From Pocillopora verrucosa (lineage: Eukaryota; Cnidaria; Anthozoa; Scleractinia; Pocilloporidae): a stretch of DNA of 64,000 bases. Positions 48,664-59,879 of this stretch are shown here, piece after piece (positions within the stretch are counted from its first letter, which is position 1; every line of letters starts with the position of its first letter). The notes under the pieces are model-generated. The model made no database searches and was not told the DNA's origin. It worked only from the letters and a program-made list of their open reading frames with translations. The position numbers were made by a program, and so were the translations under genes. The DNA lies in contig NC_089315.1 of the NCBI RefSeq assembly GCF_036669915.1, positions 22,497,499-22,561,498 of the forward strand, read 5' to 3'.

Positions 48664-49800
48664 GTTCCTTTCACGAGTACTTTGATTACCAAAAAAGCAA
48701 TTTTATCCGATGTTGAGTCTGTTATGCCTAAACTGGTGTATGTTCCAGCGGCATATCATAATATGACAAACAAAGGTAACGCAATATTCAGTTATCTGAT
48801 GGGCAACGCATACATTACATAAATTTTAAAGCTCATGAAATCGAGACTCGTCTGCTCCCTTGGTTACAGCTGTAAACTATTCACCACACGAGTCACAAGA
48901 CAGAAAAAACTGGGACGTCTGATTCTTCCATATCTCTCGAAAACGAATTAAATGATTTCAAACCACTTTTTCTAGGCTCAGACACGGTTCAAGTTTTTTA
49001 ATTGAACATTGTCGGTCTTTCTGGTGTTTCTGCTCCTTCTCTAAACGAGAATAAAACCCTCGCTACTCTTGTGTTTGTGCCTGTCACCTTTAAATTCTTT
49101 CAATTTATTTTCTATCGTTTATAGCGGAAGGGATAAAAGTTGTTCTAGATTTTGTCATGAAATATCACTATATTTCAACATCTTTTCACGAATCCCTCCA
49201 CAAGCAGCGATTTGTTTTCATTTCTTTAGCAAAGCAAACCGCAATAAACTTCTTTGACACTCGTTTGTGTACCAAGGATTATAATATACGATTAGATAAT
49301 CGCTTCAAAACATAGCTCTAGGATATGTGTTAGAGCTTAAAGTAAGTAAAAAAAACATCGCTTCTACTTCCTACCTGTGTAGTTTGGCACCATTTCATCG
49401 CACAATTTCTGATCGCCGAGATTTTTGCAACGCGCCGCTATCAAAGATCTCCTGTTGTCCTTCGGCGGTCGGGGATGTGGAGTTATGTCGGACAGTACAG
49501 GCCTGCCGGAGCTAGCCACACTAGATGTTGTCAAAAGCTGAGAGGTTGTTCTTCCGAAAGTTTCGCCAATTTGGTACTTGAATTGTGGGCAATAACCGCA
49601 ATAACTGCGTAAGCAAAGCAATCATAAAGACATAAATTCTCGCTGGCAAAAATGAAGTTCGTGTTCTATTTAAAAGTATTTGCGAGGAGTAAGCGATTTG
49701 CACAGGGCGCGACAGATTATAAAATCCTGCCAGATATTACCTACCCCGGTATGTGGTATGGATCCGGAGTCATAAGTGTAGATTTCCTAGTTCCTCTCAT
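45672..49800 (-). CDS. CIMIP2B: CIMIP2B (FAM166B), left arm; one-base frameshift
   Basis: Minus-strand exons 49800-49745, 49604-49375, 46718-46178 and 45748-45672 mirror the intact right-arm gene exon for exon. Exon 3 is 541 bp here versus 540 on the right, from an extra base at about 46475-46477. This throws the frame after IRPKAYY, so the encoded protein is truncated as written. Four PxYxGxxP-type microtubule-binding motifs are present in the underlying sequence: IPGYCGYCP, VPNYTGYIP, MSGYTGFVP and VPHYTGHVP. Function is given at the right-arm copy. Intron 2 holds a 0.85-kb TIR element. Confidence 0.85.
47674..48525. mobile_element. Non-autonomous DNA transposon with ~160-bp TIRs (left)
   Basis: Left TIR 47674-47835 (GGGTTTCCTTATATTGGTGA ... 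CTTATTGTGGTTGTG) and right TIR 48366-48525 are reverse complements with a few differences. About 530 bp lies between, with no transposase. It sits inside CIMIP2B intron 2. Mirrored at 54140-54963, so the insertion predates the palindrome. Confidence 0.8.
48629..48663. repeat. Poly-T tract
   Basis: More than 25 consecutive T following TATATATA. The mirror site at 54003-54028 is an A-run interrupted by C, so the arms differ here. Confidence 0.8.
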
Positions 49801-50661
49801 TTTAGTGCGCTGTCGAGATTCACCGCCGTTTAAAGCGTGATCTTACAAAGGCATAATCTACTAAAGCACTCAGATTCAACTGGATCGACAATTGACTAAT
49901 AAATACATTATACTCAATTATCCGTATGACTTAATTAACAATAGACCCAGAAGACCGCGCGAGCTTATCGGAACAATGACATAAATACTACCTATTTGAA
50001 TGCAAATTTTTAAGCCTAAAAGGTGGTCTCTTCTATTTTCGATTATAGGTTTTTATGGTGAGCCATTGTTCGGTTTAAACAATTGTTTTGTTCTGCGTCA
50101 CCCAAGTGGCAACACGCGAGATACAAATATGCAAATATACTAAAGAAACTCAATAGTGACAACCAGTAATCAAGCAGAAAAAAAATTGTCATCGTCTCGC
50201 TTCTGTGTAGTCTTCACTTGCTGAGAATATTGAGAAGAATTTGTCGAGGTATCGACGGCATAATTAAGCTTTCTTTTTTTATAAACGATGATTGTGCACT
50301 ATTGACCATTATTGGTCGATATCAACACTGACGAGCACTCGTTCCTCTCGACCAGCGGACATGGTAGCAACTGAACCACCATAGCAACGAGTACTCGTCG
50401 CGTCGGGAATCTTTAACGTTGGCGAAGACTTTTCCGAAGATTTAGGCGAAGAATCGTCATCTTCGGGCAGAAAAACGCGCGAGACTTCGAAGCATGCGTA
50501 ACAAGAGAAAGTAATCACCAGTCGGTTCTCATTGGGTTGTCAGTGAGACTAGCGCGAATTCTCGTATGCAAGTTATTTTCGTGACAGCAGTTGAGTTTTA
50601 TTTCTTGAGAAAACGCTAAAGAAGGTCACATAAACTAGCTTCTTGAGAGAAGTTGGCGGCC
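49801..50661. promoter_or_regulatory. Divergent intergenic region, CIMIP2B / gene X (left)
   Basis: 861 bp between divergent start codons. CpG-containing sequence near 50330-50540 (GACGAGCACTCGTTCC, CGTCGCGTCGGGAATC) looks promoter-like. No gene is seen. Mirrored at 52006-52867. Confidence 0.4.
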
Positions 50662-50752
50662 ATGGCCGCTGCGAGCTTGTCGCTTATTGCGCCTGTGTGC
50701 TATAATCATCCCGAGAAGCGAGCGGATTTCAAGTGTTTTGATTGCAAATATG
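50662..50752 (+). CDS. First coding exon of unidentified gene X (left arm)
   Basis: ATG in a strong context (GGCGGCCATGGCC), 30 codons, then a TATG|GTGAGT donor in phase 1. The peptide contains C-x2-H-x8-C-x2-C (CYNHPEKRADFKCFDC), the spacing of half a B-box-like zinc site. The product is not recognised. A possible second exon is 51244-51290 in the spacer (TTTTACAG acceptor, CTCAG|GTCAAC donor), joining in phase. A third, 51443-51557, needs one base change to be open and crosses into the right arm. The inverted repeat cuts any longer gene here. Confidence 0.45.
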
Positions 50753-51140
50753 GTGAGTTCATCTCCTAAAATTCCTTTCTGTAAGCACATTTGGAAAGAT
50801 TTGTTTTCCACTAGAGTTCTATGTACCTGTATCAATGCAAACAAAGCGTGTAAACATGTTATGGTGTAGAAAACACATGGCACGTGATTTGCGCCCGGTA
50901 AAGATTATAATGACAGTAGTAATAACGAGTACAATGTTAAAGAGGGATAAAAAAACAAAAACAAATAAACAAAGAAAAACAAATTGACAATAAAATTTTA
51001 GACTTATTACTTAACATCTTCGCGCTTAGAAATTAAGCTTCAACATTAGTAAAGAATTTAGACTTGAACCAATATGCATGAAAGATGTAAGCCTTCTGGG
51101 TAACTTACCATGACACTGTACCTGAATGCGAGTGAATAAG

Positions 51141-51525
51141 GTCAACAGACTAACTCTTTGTTACATGTCGCTCAACGTTTTGCATCATCTTTTAACTGAC
51201 AAGGTTTCAGCTTCAAATGTAGATGTATGATCTTGTTTTACAGCCAAATTACTCTCTGGATTTTGTAATTCTTTAGAGACACATGCTCAGGTCAACACTT
51301 ATCTCATGGTTTTTAAATCTGAATGGCTGTTGACAGAAAAAAATTTAGAAAAGTAATATCCAGAATCTGTCTGGTTGCTGTTCTGGGATATGAGTTTTGC
51401 CATCTAAGCATATATTAAATCCAGTTAAACCTGGTCCTTTAGGTTGTAAACAATTGAAAGGCTGATTGAAGCAGGATTAGCTAGTGCCAACATGGATTTA
51501 GTAGATGATAAATGTGAAATCAGGA
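51141..51525. other. Unique spacer at palindrome centre
   Basis: 385 bp between the arms, not self-complementary, beginning GTCAACAGACTAACTC and ending GAAATCAGGA. It carries one acceptor/donor-bounded open stretch (51244-51290). No transposon termini or recombinase sites are evident. Confidence 0.85.
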
Positions 51526-51914
51526 CTTATTCACTCGCATTCAGGTACAGTGTCATGGTAAGTTACCCAGAAGGCTTACATCTTTCATGCATATTGGTTC
51601 AAGTCTAAATTCTTTACTAATGTTGAAGCTTAATTTCTAAGCGCGAAGATGTTAAGTAATAAGTCTAAAATTTTATTGTCAATTTGTTTTTCTTTGTTTA
51701 TTTGTTTTTGTTTTTTTATCCCTCTTTAACATTGTACTCGTTATTACTACTGTCATTATAATCTTTACCGGGCGCAAATCACGTGCCATGTGTTTTTCTA
51801 CACCATAACATGTTTACACGCTTTGTTTGCATTGATACAGGTACATAGAACTCTAGTGGAAAACAAATCTTTCCAAATGTGCTTACAGAAAGGAATTTTA
51901 GGAGATGAACTCAC

Positions 51915-52005
51915 CATATTTGCAATCAAAACACTTGAAATCCGCTCGCTTCTCGGGATGATTATAGCACACAGGCGCAATAAGCGACAAGCTCGCAGCG
52001 GCCAT
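51915..52005 (-). CDS. First coding exon of unidentified gene X (right arm)
   Basis: Exact 91-bp mirror of 50662-50752: ATG at 52005, donor GTGAGT at 51914. It points toward the palindrome centre, so the two X first exons face each other across the spacer, and at most one can use spacer exons on a given strand. Confidence 0.4.
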
Positions 52006-52867
52006 GGCCGCCAACTTCTCTCAAGAAGCTAGTTTATGTGACCTTCTTTAGCGTTTTCTCAAGAAATAAAACTCAACTGCTGTCACGAAAATAACTTGCA
52101 TACGAGAATTCGCGCTAGTCTCACTGACAACCCAATGAGAACCGACTGGTGATTACTTTCTCTTGTTACGCATGCTTCGAAGTCTCGCGCCGTTTTTCTG
52201 CCCGAAGATGACGATTCTTCGCCTAAATCTTCGGAAAAGTCTTCGCCAACGTTAAAGATTCCCGACGCGACGAGTACTCGTTGCTATGGTGGTTCAGTTG
52301 CTACCATGTCCGCTGGTCGAGAGGAACGAGTGCTCGTCAGTGTTGATATCGACCAATAATGGTCAATAGTGCACAATCATCGTTTATAAAAAAAGAAAGC
52401 TTAATTATGCCGTCGATACCTCGACAAATTCTTCTCAATATTCTCAGCAAGTGAAGACTACACAGAAGCGAGACGATGACAATTTTTTTTCTGCTTGATT
52501 ACTGGTTGTCACTATTGAGTTTCTTTAGTATATTTGCATATTTGTATCTCGCGTGTTGCCACTTGGGTGACGCAGAACAAAACAATTGTTTAAACCGAAC
52601 AATGGCTCACCATAAAAACCTATAATCGAAAATAGAAGAGACCACCTTTTAGGCTTAAAAATTTGCATTCAAATAGGTAGTATTTATGTCATTGTTCCGA
52701 TAAGCTCGCGCGGTCTTCTGGGTCTATTGTTAATTAAGTCATACGGATAATTGAGTATAATGTATTTATTAGTCAATTGTCGATCCAGTTGAATCTGAGT
52801 GCTTTAGTAGATTATGCCTTTGTAAGATCACGCTTTAAACGGCGGTGAATCTCGACAGCGCACTAAA

Positions 52868-55800
52868 ATGAGAGGAACTAGGAAATCTACACTTATGACT
52901 CCGGATCCATACCACATACCGGGGTAGGTAATATCTGGCAGGATTTTATAATCTGTCGCGCCCTGTGCAAATCGCTTACTCCTCGCAAATACTTTTAAAT
53001 AGAACACGAACTTCATTTTTGCCAGCGAGAATTTATGTCTTTATGATTGCTTTGCTTACGCAGTTATTGCGGTTATTGCCCACAATTCAAGTACCAAATT
53101 GGCGAAACTTTCGGAAGAACAACCTCTCAGCTTTTGACAACATCTAGTGTGGCTAGCTCCGGCAGGCCTGTACTGTCCGACATAACTCCACATCCCCGAC
53201 CGCCGAAGGACAACAGGAGATCTTTGATAGCGGCGCGTTGCAAAAATCTCGGCGATCAGAAATTGTGCGATGAAATGGTGCCAAACTACACAGGTAGGAA
53301 GTAGAAGCGATGTTTTTTCTTACTTTAAGCTCTAACACATATCCTAGAGCTATGTTTTGAAGCGATTATCTAATCGTATATTATAATCCTTGGTACACAA
53401 ACGAGTGTCAAAGAAGTTTATTGCGGTTTGCTTTGCTAAAGAAATGAAAACAAATCGCTGCTTGTGGAGGGATTCGTGAAAAGATGTTGAAATATAGTGA
53501 TATTTCATGACAAAATCTAGAACAACTTTTATCCCTTCCGCTATAAACGATAGAAAATAAATTGAAAGAATTTAAAGGTGACAGGCACGAACACAAGAGT
53601 AGCGAGGGTTTTATTCTCGTTTAGAGAAGGAGCAGAAACACCAGAAAGACCGACAATGTTCAATTAAAAAACTTGAACCGTGTCTGAGCCTAGAAAAAGT
53701 GGTTTGAAATCATTTAATTCGTTTTCGAGAGATATGGAAGAATCAGACGTCCCAGTGTTTTCCTGTCTTGTGACTCGTGTGGTGAATAGTTTACAGCTGT
53801 AACCAAGGGAGCAGACGAGTCTCGATTTCATGAGCTTTAAAATTTATGTAATGTATGCGTTGCCCATCAGATAACTGAATATTGCGTTACCTTTGTTTGT
53901 CATATTATGATATGCCGCTGGAACATACACCAGTTTAGGCATAACAGACTCAACATCGGATAAAATTGCTTTTTTGGTAATCAAAGTACTCGTGAAAGGA
54001 ACAAAAAAAAAAAAACAAAAAAAAAAACATATATATAAACATATACTAGGGAAATTTACATAATACGCGGTAAACTTAAAAACTTTAAAGTTCAGCTGTT
54101 GCGTAGCAACGCTTCGTTTCTGTGTCGGCATGAAGATACGGGTTGCCTTATATTGGTGATGGAAAAATGAATGGAAATATTACACTACTTTAAGCCATTC
54201 GATAAAAAAAAATTATAATAGCCAGGTTGATCATTTCTTATTCCTTTTGGCGGTCTCATCTTGGTACCATTTCTTTGACCTTTTTCTTATTGTGGTTGTG
54301 GAAGAAAAACCAGGAGAAACCAGGCTACCAAAAGAAAAGCCAGGAAAACCAAGCAAAACAGCAAAATCAAAGAACATTAAGGACTAGTGACATTCAAGGC
54401 CACTGAAGGAAACAACAGAAAAGCCAGGATAGCGGGAAAGTCAACACTTACTTGAAGGTTGTTACATAACAGCAGAGTATACACAAAATTCGAAGATTAC
54501 ACATTCGTTTACCCCTTAAATCACCTCTAAGAAAAAGAGGTGTCGAACGTGTTAAATTAAAAACTAAAAACTATTTTCCTGATCGGGAATTCGACAAGGA
54601 TTCAGCGTAAAAACGAGAGTATTAAATGGATAAAAGTATAAAGGAGGGTTATTTCCAGGAAAGTCCTGTACGGGATCAATTTTTATAGGGTAGAGTCATT
54701 TTCTTGGTACTTAATTATTTTTCTTAGCAACATAATGAAAATATACCGGTAACTAGCTGCAAACCGCAGCTTACGCAGAAACATCTGTCTCCATGTCAAA
54801 TTCACAACCACAATAAGAAAAAGGTTAAAGAAATGGTACCTATATAAGACCGCCAAAAGGAATAAGAAATGATCAACCTGGCTATTATAATTTTTTTGTA
54901 TCGAATGGCTTAAAGAAGTATAATATTTCCATTCTTTTTTCCATCACCAATATAAGGAAACCCTTACAATATTTCAGATTAAATATAGTTCTATTTTTAT
55001 TGTTTAGCAGGCTTAAACAATTTCTTAAAGCGCTTAAGAAGATTTTTTTTAGCTGTTAAAAAGTTACTTCAGCAAAAAAATTCAGGTGTATCTGTAATGA
55101 TATTTGCCCACTAAAAAGGGCAGATATTCCGGCTTTAGTATTGCTCTTAGTCAAACAAATAACTGAATTTGACCGAAGGTTTTAACCTTCCCGTGTGTAT
55201 CAGAACTTGGTAAAATAGGCTTGTAATGAAGTGTGTCGGTGCAAGGTACCTTAAGAACTTCCAGTTTCCTCAATCCTCTCTTTTATCGAGAAGGAGTTAA
55301 GGACTCCAGCCAGAGACACGAGACTACCGCGGTAAATGATTCGAGTATATTTAACAACAATTCACCGAAGTGAAGGTGGCTAGTGGTGGACAGTTACCAA
55401 GCTGCAAAGCGGCGAGGTAAATACTCATTGCCAGACGACTCTGAGGTGGATAGTTGTTTTAGTATATACTAGAATAGTGTGATAACGTAGCAAAAAAAAG
55501 TTGATTTTAATTCGTTTAGTCCTGCGACAATTAAATTATTTTCGAGCATAAATCCCGTGTGCGCTGCTTGAAGGTGAATAGCAAAGAATATTCGGATCTT
55601 AAATCGCCAATCAGAGCGCGCCTTCCGCAATATTTACTCCTAATTGTGTACTAAATGAGTAAATAAAGCGGTGCCGCAAATTTCTAGCAAACGCACGCGG
55701 ATGACGTGACTTGATATGCCACCGAGAGTTTTTTCATATGACAAAAAAGTAAGTTGCAGATGGAGGTACGTTTGGGCCCCGTACCCACCCCACAAGGGAC

Positions 55801-56972
55801 ACAGGGAAATGTTTTCGTCGTCCCCTCGCCACAATCCCCCGATGCGCGAAACAAAAACCCCACCCATTTGGACATGCTCAAAGCCATCACAGCATTGACC
55901 TTTCCCCCTTTTTTTGATCATCAGGTTATATACCAAAAGGAGAGCATTACTTTGGAAAACCTTACGCAGACACGTGTTTAAGCGCCATTGCAAGTTTCCA
56001 GGAAGACCAAGTGAAAAATAATCGTAAGATCCGCGACCTAAGAACAATCGCAGAGTTGCAAAAAGGCAAAGACGTTCCCAAAGAAATGCTATCCAGTGAT
56101 ACCTTGATTACAACCAAGTACAAGACTCCGCTCAAGTCAATAACTATTCGACCTAAGGCGTATTATTCCCCATTCGCTTTACAACATTCACTTTCCCCAT
56201 TCATAATGAGTAACGACGACCCGAAGAAGTTCCTCATGTCGGGATACACGGGATTCGTCCCGCGAGCTAGGGGCGAAATGGGAATGGGCTATCCCCTGTT
56301 GACGAATAAAGCGCTGTGTGATTTCACGGTTGAAAGTGACAGGCTGAAGCGTGTCAAGGAGCTGCCGATAACTGTCGATCGACCCGAGATCAAAATCGTC
56401 GACACCAAGCCGATTTACATCCGAGGTTCGGGACAGGTCCCTCATTACACTGGACATGTGCCAGGTACAGTATCCATTCTCTACCAGTTTCCCTGAAAAT
56501 AGGATTTCTTAAGGCGTTTGTAACGCCCGACAACTTTAAGTCGTACAGAACAACACTCTATTATATCCTGCTGCTTAACGAACAAGTATGTTGATATCTA
56601 AAACCCATTACTAGAAGCAAAATTACATTGGAATCGCTAAAGCTCGTTAGATCTGCACATCAAAGAAGATCGCGCATATGAAAATGAAGCAGCAAAACAA
56701 AAAGCAAATTGGCGCCGGCCGAAACTTCATAAATGTCCAAAAGTTTGAAAAAACTCTGAAAAAACTTTGAACTCTTTCCTAACAAAGCTCTCTTCATCAG
56801 TGAGAGATCTGGGTGCGAGATTAATGACAGATTTCCCTTTTCTCGTAGCTCGCTGGAAGAGTTTACTGAACGTGTCACTTTTATTTGGTTTTCAGGTGAG
56901 AAATTCCGTTATGGGATGACATTTGGGTACAGCACCCAGAACGCAGCGCCTATGAAAGCCCTGACCGCCTAA
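52868..56972 (+). CDS. CIMIP2B: Ciliary microtubule inner protein 2B (FAM166B)
   Basis: Four exons, 52868-52923, 53064-53293, 55925-56464 and 56896-56972 (TAA), phases 2, 1, 1, give 300 aa. A second in-frame ATG at 52895 would give 291 aa. Four copies of the family's P-x-Y-x-G-x-x-P motif appear: IPGYCGYCP near residue 17, VPNYTGYIP near 93, MSGYTGFVP near 200 and VPHYTGHVP near 268. Each is followed by a F-G or M-G turn (IGETFG, HYFGKPY, MGMGYPLLTNKAL, RYGMTFG). This matches CIMIP2B, which binds inside axonemal doublet microtubules. The strongest anchor is DPKKFLMSGYTGFVPRAR followed by LLTNKAL. Poly(A) signal AATAAA at 57145-57150. Tail-to-tail with the caspase. No lesion seen, unlike the left copy. 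Confidence 0.9.
54140..54963. mobile_element. Non-autonomous DNA transposon with TIRs (right)
   Basis: Mirror of 47674-48525: TIRs 54140-54300 and 54803-54963. The left-arm copy has an extra ~20-bp tandem duplication of TTCTTAGAGGTGATTT that is single here (near 54525). Confidence 0.8.
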
Positions 56973-58215
56973 AGACTTAACTTTCTGTGTTTATGCAATA
57001 TGTGTATGAAAGAATTTTGGTTAAAACTGAAGAAGTAATGAAGATAGTACCAAATATCTTATCGACAGCCGTGCAAGTTTAATTCAAAACATTTATTTTG
57101 TATTCACGCAAAGATCGCTATCATTTGGATAATCTGTTAATGTCAATAAAAATTTTAATAAGGAAAGGCTGGCAGTAAGATTCTGGGATATTGGTCTTGA
57201 AAGAAATTGTTTCCCTTCTTCCGATGCTGGAAGAGGAAGAGAAAAGAGTCCTTTTGGCCTCGAGCGCCGTCGAGTGCCCAAAGAACTTCGTGTCACGTAT
57301 GTTCAGGCCAGTTTCCTTATAAAGTATTAAATAAAACAATCTGATTACAGGAAGCCGACTCCCTTTCGACAGATGGAATTAGACTCAAACTCATGCTAAA
57401 GTGAATCTGATTTATATTACCAATTTAAAGAAAACCTAAAATGAATGAGAACCAAATGTTCAAATAGAGCGGAGGCTTATCAACGTCCAGTTCCATTTTG
57501 GCATTTGACACCAATCAAGGGTAACTCATTATATGATCTAAACACCTTATGAGGCCTTTGTGAGTCGGCATTTGAGAGACTCTCGATGGGAGTGCCGTAA
57601 GTTTATGAGCCCTTTTTGAGAAATAGTCTCAAATTAGTCCTGATCTCGAGCTCTATAAATTTTCGTTTACGTGTCAAAAATAATACTAGATTTCGTTGGT
57701 TTCCAGTACTTCACTTCACCACCTGAGAAACGTCTCTCTCCCACCCTATCAAATTCTTTACTGAGATCAACCGCGACTTGGCTACCAGCGTTTTCTCGCA
57801 CTTCTGGCACTTGAATTGTTTCACTTGAAGTTCCCAATTTGTTCTGATTCGCTGACAGAAAAACTGTTTTGGTTTAACGGACCACAATAGAAAAGCACTA
57901 TTTGCACCATTAATGTAAACCATGGTAGTTTTTGGCCTCGTGTACCTACAGTTTTTCCAACGTTCGATGTTGCGCGCGATGGTGTATCATGAAACAGGCA
58001 TTCGAGTTCCCTGTTCGGATGAAATTGAAAAATATCGCAGAAGAAATAGAAAATTTAATGTGATGTTAGTAAGAATTCGCAGAAACAACTTTCTTACCCG
58101 CATTCATCGAATAGACAACACTTACAGCTTGAAAATGATCTTTATTTCACAACAAGTAAATTTATTACAGCCAAAAGCAAGGAATGATAAAGAGATGTTT
58201 GTTTTTATGGTTAAA
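56973..58215. other. Convergent 3' region, CIMIP2B / caspase (right)
   Basis: 3' UTRs only. AATAAA at 57145-57150 (plus) and, for the caspase, TTTATT at 58141-58146 (AATAAA on the minus strand). No further gene is supported. Confidence 0.5.
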
Positions 58216-59879
58216 TTAAAATGTCTTATTAAAAAAATTTGTGAAGAAGACCTTTCGTGTGAGCATGGAGACATGGCTTGGAATCTGCTTGCAGCCTTTA
58301 CCTGTCGCATATTTAATCATTTCTTGATTCACCTTAGTCAGCATTGTCATCAAGTCGTCCTTGTGTGAATTTTCCCGTAGAACTCTCATTAATGTGAAGA
58401 TGAACCAGGAGCCGAGCGTTTCACTGGGTGGTGCACTTGCTGTGGGCATGGTGAACCTCCTGTATGACTTGTAACCCGTGGTGGTAGAGTAACTAATCAA
58501 AAAATCTGCATCAGAAGGAAGCGTCAGAGACGTTCTCTCAGAAGAAAAGCTATCAGCAACAACATCGTCGTCTTGCGAACTGGCTGCATGCCGATACCCT
58601 CTATCGTCGACTATTCCTCTGCATGCTTGAAGGAAGAATAGTTTAGGTTTTCCCGCTAGCTGTGGACACGATTCATCGCTACCACGGAATTTAGAGGTTA
58701 TTTCGTCAACTGGAATGGTTTCACCGTTCTTGCACTTGATTCCTCTGTCATCGCCGTGACTCATGATGATGCATATGAGGCCGTCATGTTTACCTGTGCA
58801 ATGAAATTATTCGATTAGAATTGAATTTGTAACAGCTCTTCTTATTATTTACATACCAGACCTTACAAAACAGGAGCCCGAGTTAAAAAATAACTTTGTC
58901 ATTTGCTCTCGTCCTTTGAGGGCGGAGAGAGCATGTGCTGTAGGGCTTCGACGGCGATAAGTGACTGAACCTCGTACAATGATCTCCTTTCCATTTTAAG
59001 GAGAGCATGTTGCGTGACAAGACCAAACAAAGGCAATGGAGTAGACGCTCATCGGATCAGCTTCCATCGCTGAGAGCAAAACAGGTAGAAATTCGGTGTA
59101 AAGCCACTTACCTGATTCAATACTTTTTCGAGTTTCGTCAAAAGCTGCCATCATCTCTTTTTTTTCCAGATCGTAACGCTTCTCCACAGACTCGAAACCA
59201 GCTTCTCGTAAAAACGTTTCCACGTTTTTAAGATCGTGTTCGGCTCCATTCCTTGGTACTGGGTCTTCTTTAAAGTTCACGTTGTTTATCACTAACACAT
59301 ACGGATTCTGCACCCCTTCGTAGACTTGATCCTTTGGCAGGTCTTTTACACGATTGACGTTTCGACTCGTATCTGCCATTTGAAGAGTGGGTGTCAACTG
59401 AATCGAATCATCGGCATCATACGCCTTGCCTGTAAACACGAAAACGAACGCGTTATAATTTGTTTAATTTTCTGTGAACAATTCAAAGTTTACTCAGTTT
59501 TATTTCACAAAGCCTTTTCAAAAGGACTTGAAAATGGAAGGCCAGTAACAGTTGAAGGTGAGAACAACGCTGCTCAAAGTTAGGGCGAGAACATCCTGAC
59601 AAAGAGCAATCTTTTTGTGCGTTTTCTCACATTGAGACTGAACACATCAATTAATGTTTACTTCGGTCAGTTGGTTCAACATCACGGATTGAGATGTCAG
59701 TACGTATTTTGCACGGTTAGTTGAAAGAGGCATTGGATCTTATGACTAAAAAAAATTAAGGACCGCTTCATAATGCATCTTGATTGGAATCCAGTCTGAA
59801 ACTTACCGTGACGGGCGATTTCCTCCCGGAGATCTTCGCTCACACCGTTACCTAAATAGTTAAACAAAACGTTGCCCAT
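58216..59879 (-). CDS. Caspase, short prodomain (right arm; intact)
   Basis: Exons 59879-59807, 59429-59112 and 58793-58216 (phase 1 introns) encode 322 aa without interruption. Catalytic dyad: His in MSHGDD and Cys in QACRG. The Arg of PVPRNGAEH and the Arg of GYKSYR would form the P1-Asp pocket. The usual SHGEE and SWR are here SHGDD and SYR. p10 contains an added Thr/Pro/Ser-rich insertion (MPTASAPPSETL) before GSWFIFTL. With about 50 residues before the p20 domain and no CARD or DED, it resembles an effector caspase. An Asp-rich stretch (QDDDVVAD) after QACRG is a likely processing site. It is the twin of 42761-44426, differing by F/Y in the pocket, one Asn near the C-terminus and the A-run length. 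Orthology to a specific vertebrate caspase cannot be set by eye. Confidence 0.92.

Larger units (their letters stand above)
38526..51140. repeat. Left arm of giant inverted repeat (palindrome)
   Basis: Bases from CAGACG at 38526 through CCTGAATGCGAGTGAATAAG at 51140 recur as reverse complement from 64000 back to CTTATTCACTCGCATTCAGG at 51526. The correspondence was checked at GNL1 exons 16-17, SINE, caspase, CIMIP2B and first-exon X, whose lengths match one for one. Compared with the right arm, this arm has an extra ~204-bp MITE-bearing segment (39053-39256), a shorter microsatellite, a 20-bp tandem duplication near 48105-48140 and several frame-breaking indels. Confidence 0.95.

Noticed and set aside
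51141..51525. Spacer as a site-specific recombination or inversion switch
   Set aside because: No recombinase gene, no short inverted core sites and no phase-variable promoter are visible in or near the spacer.
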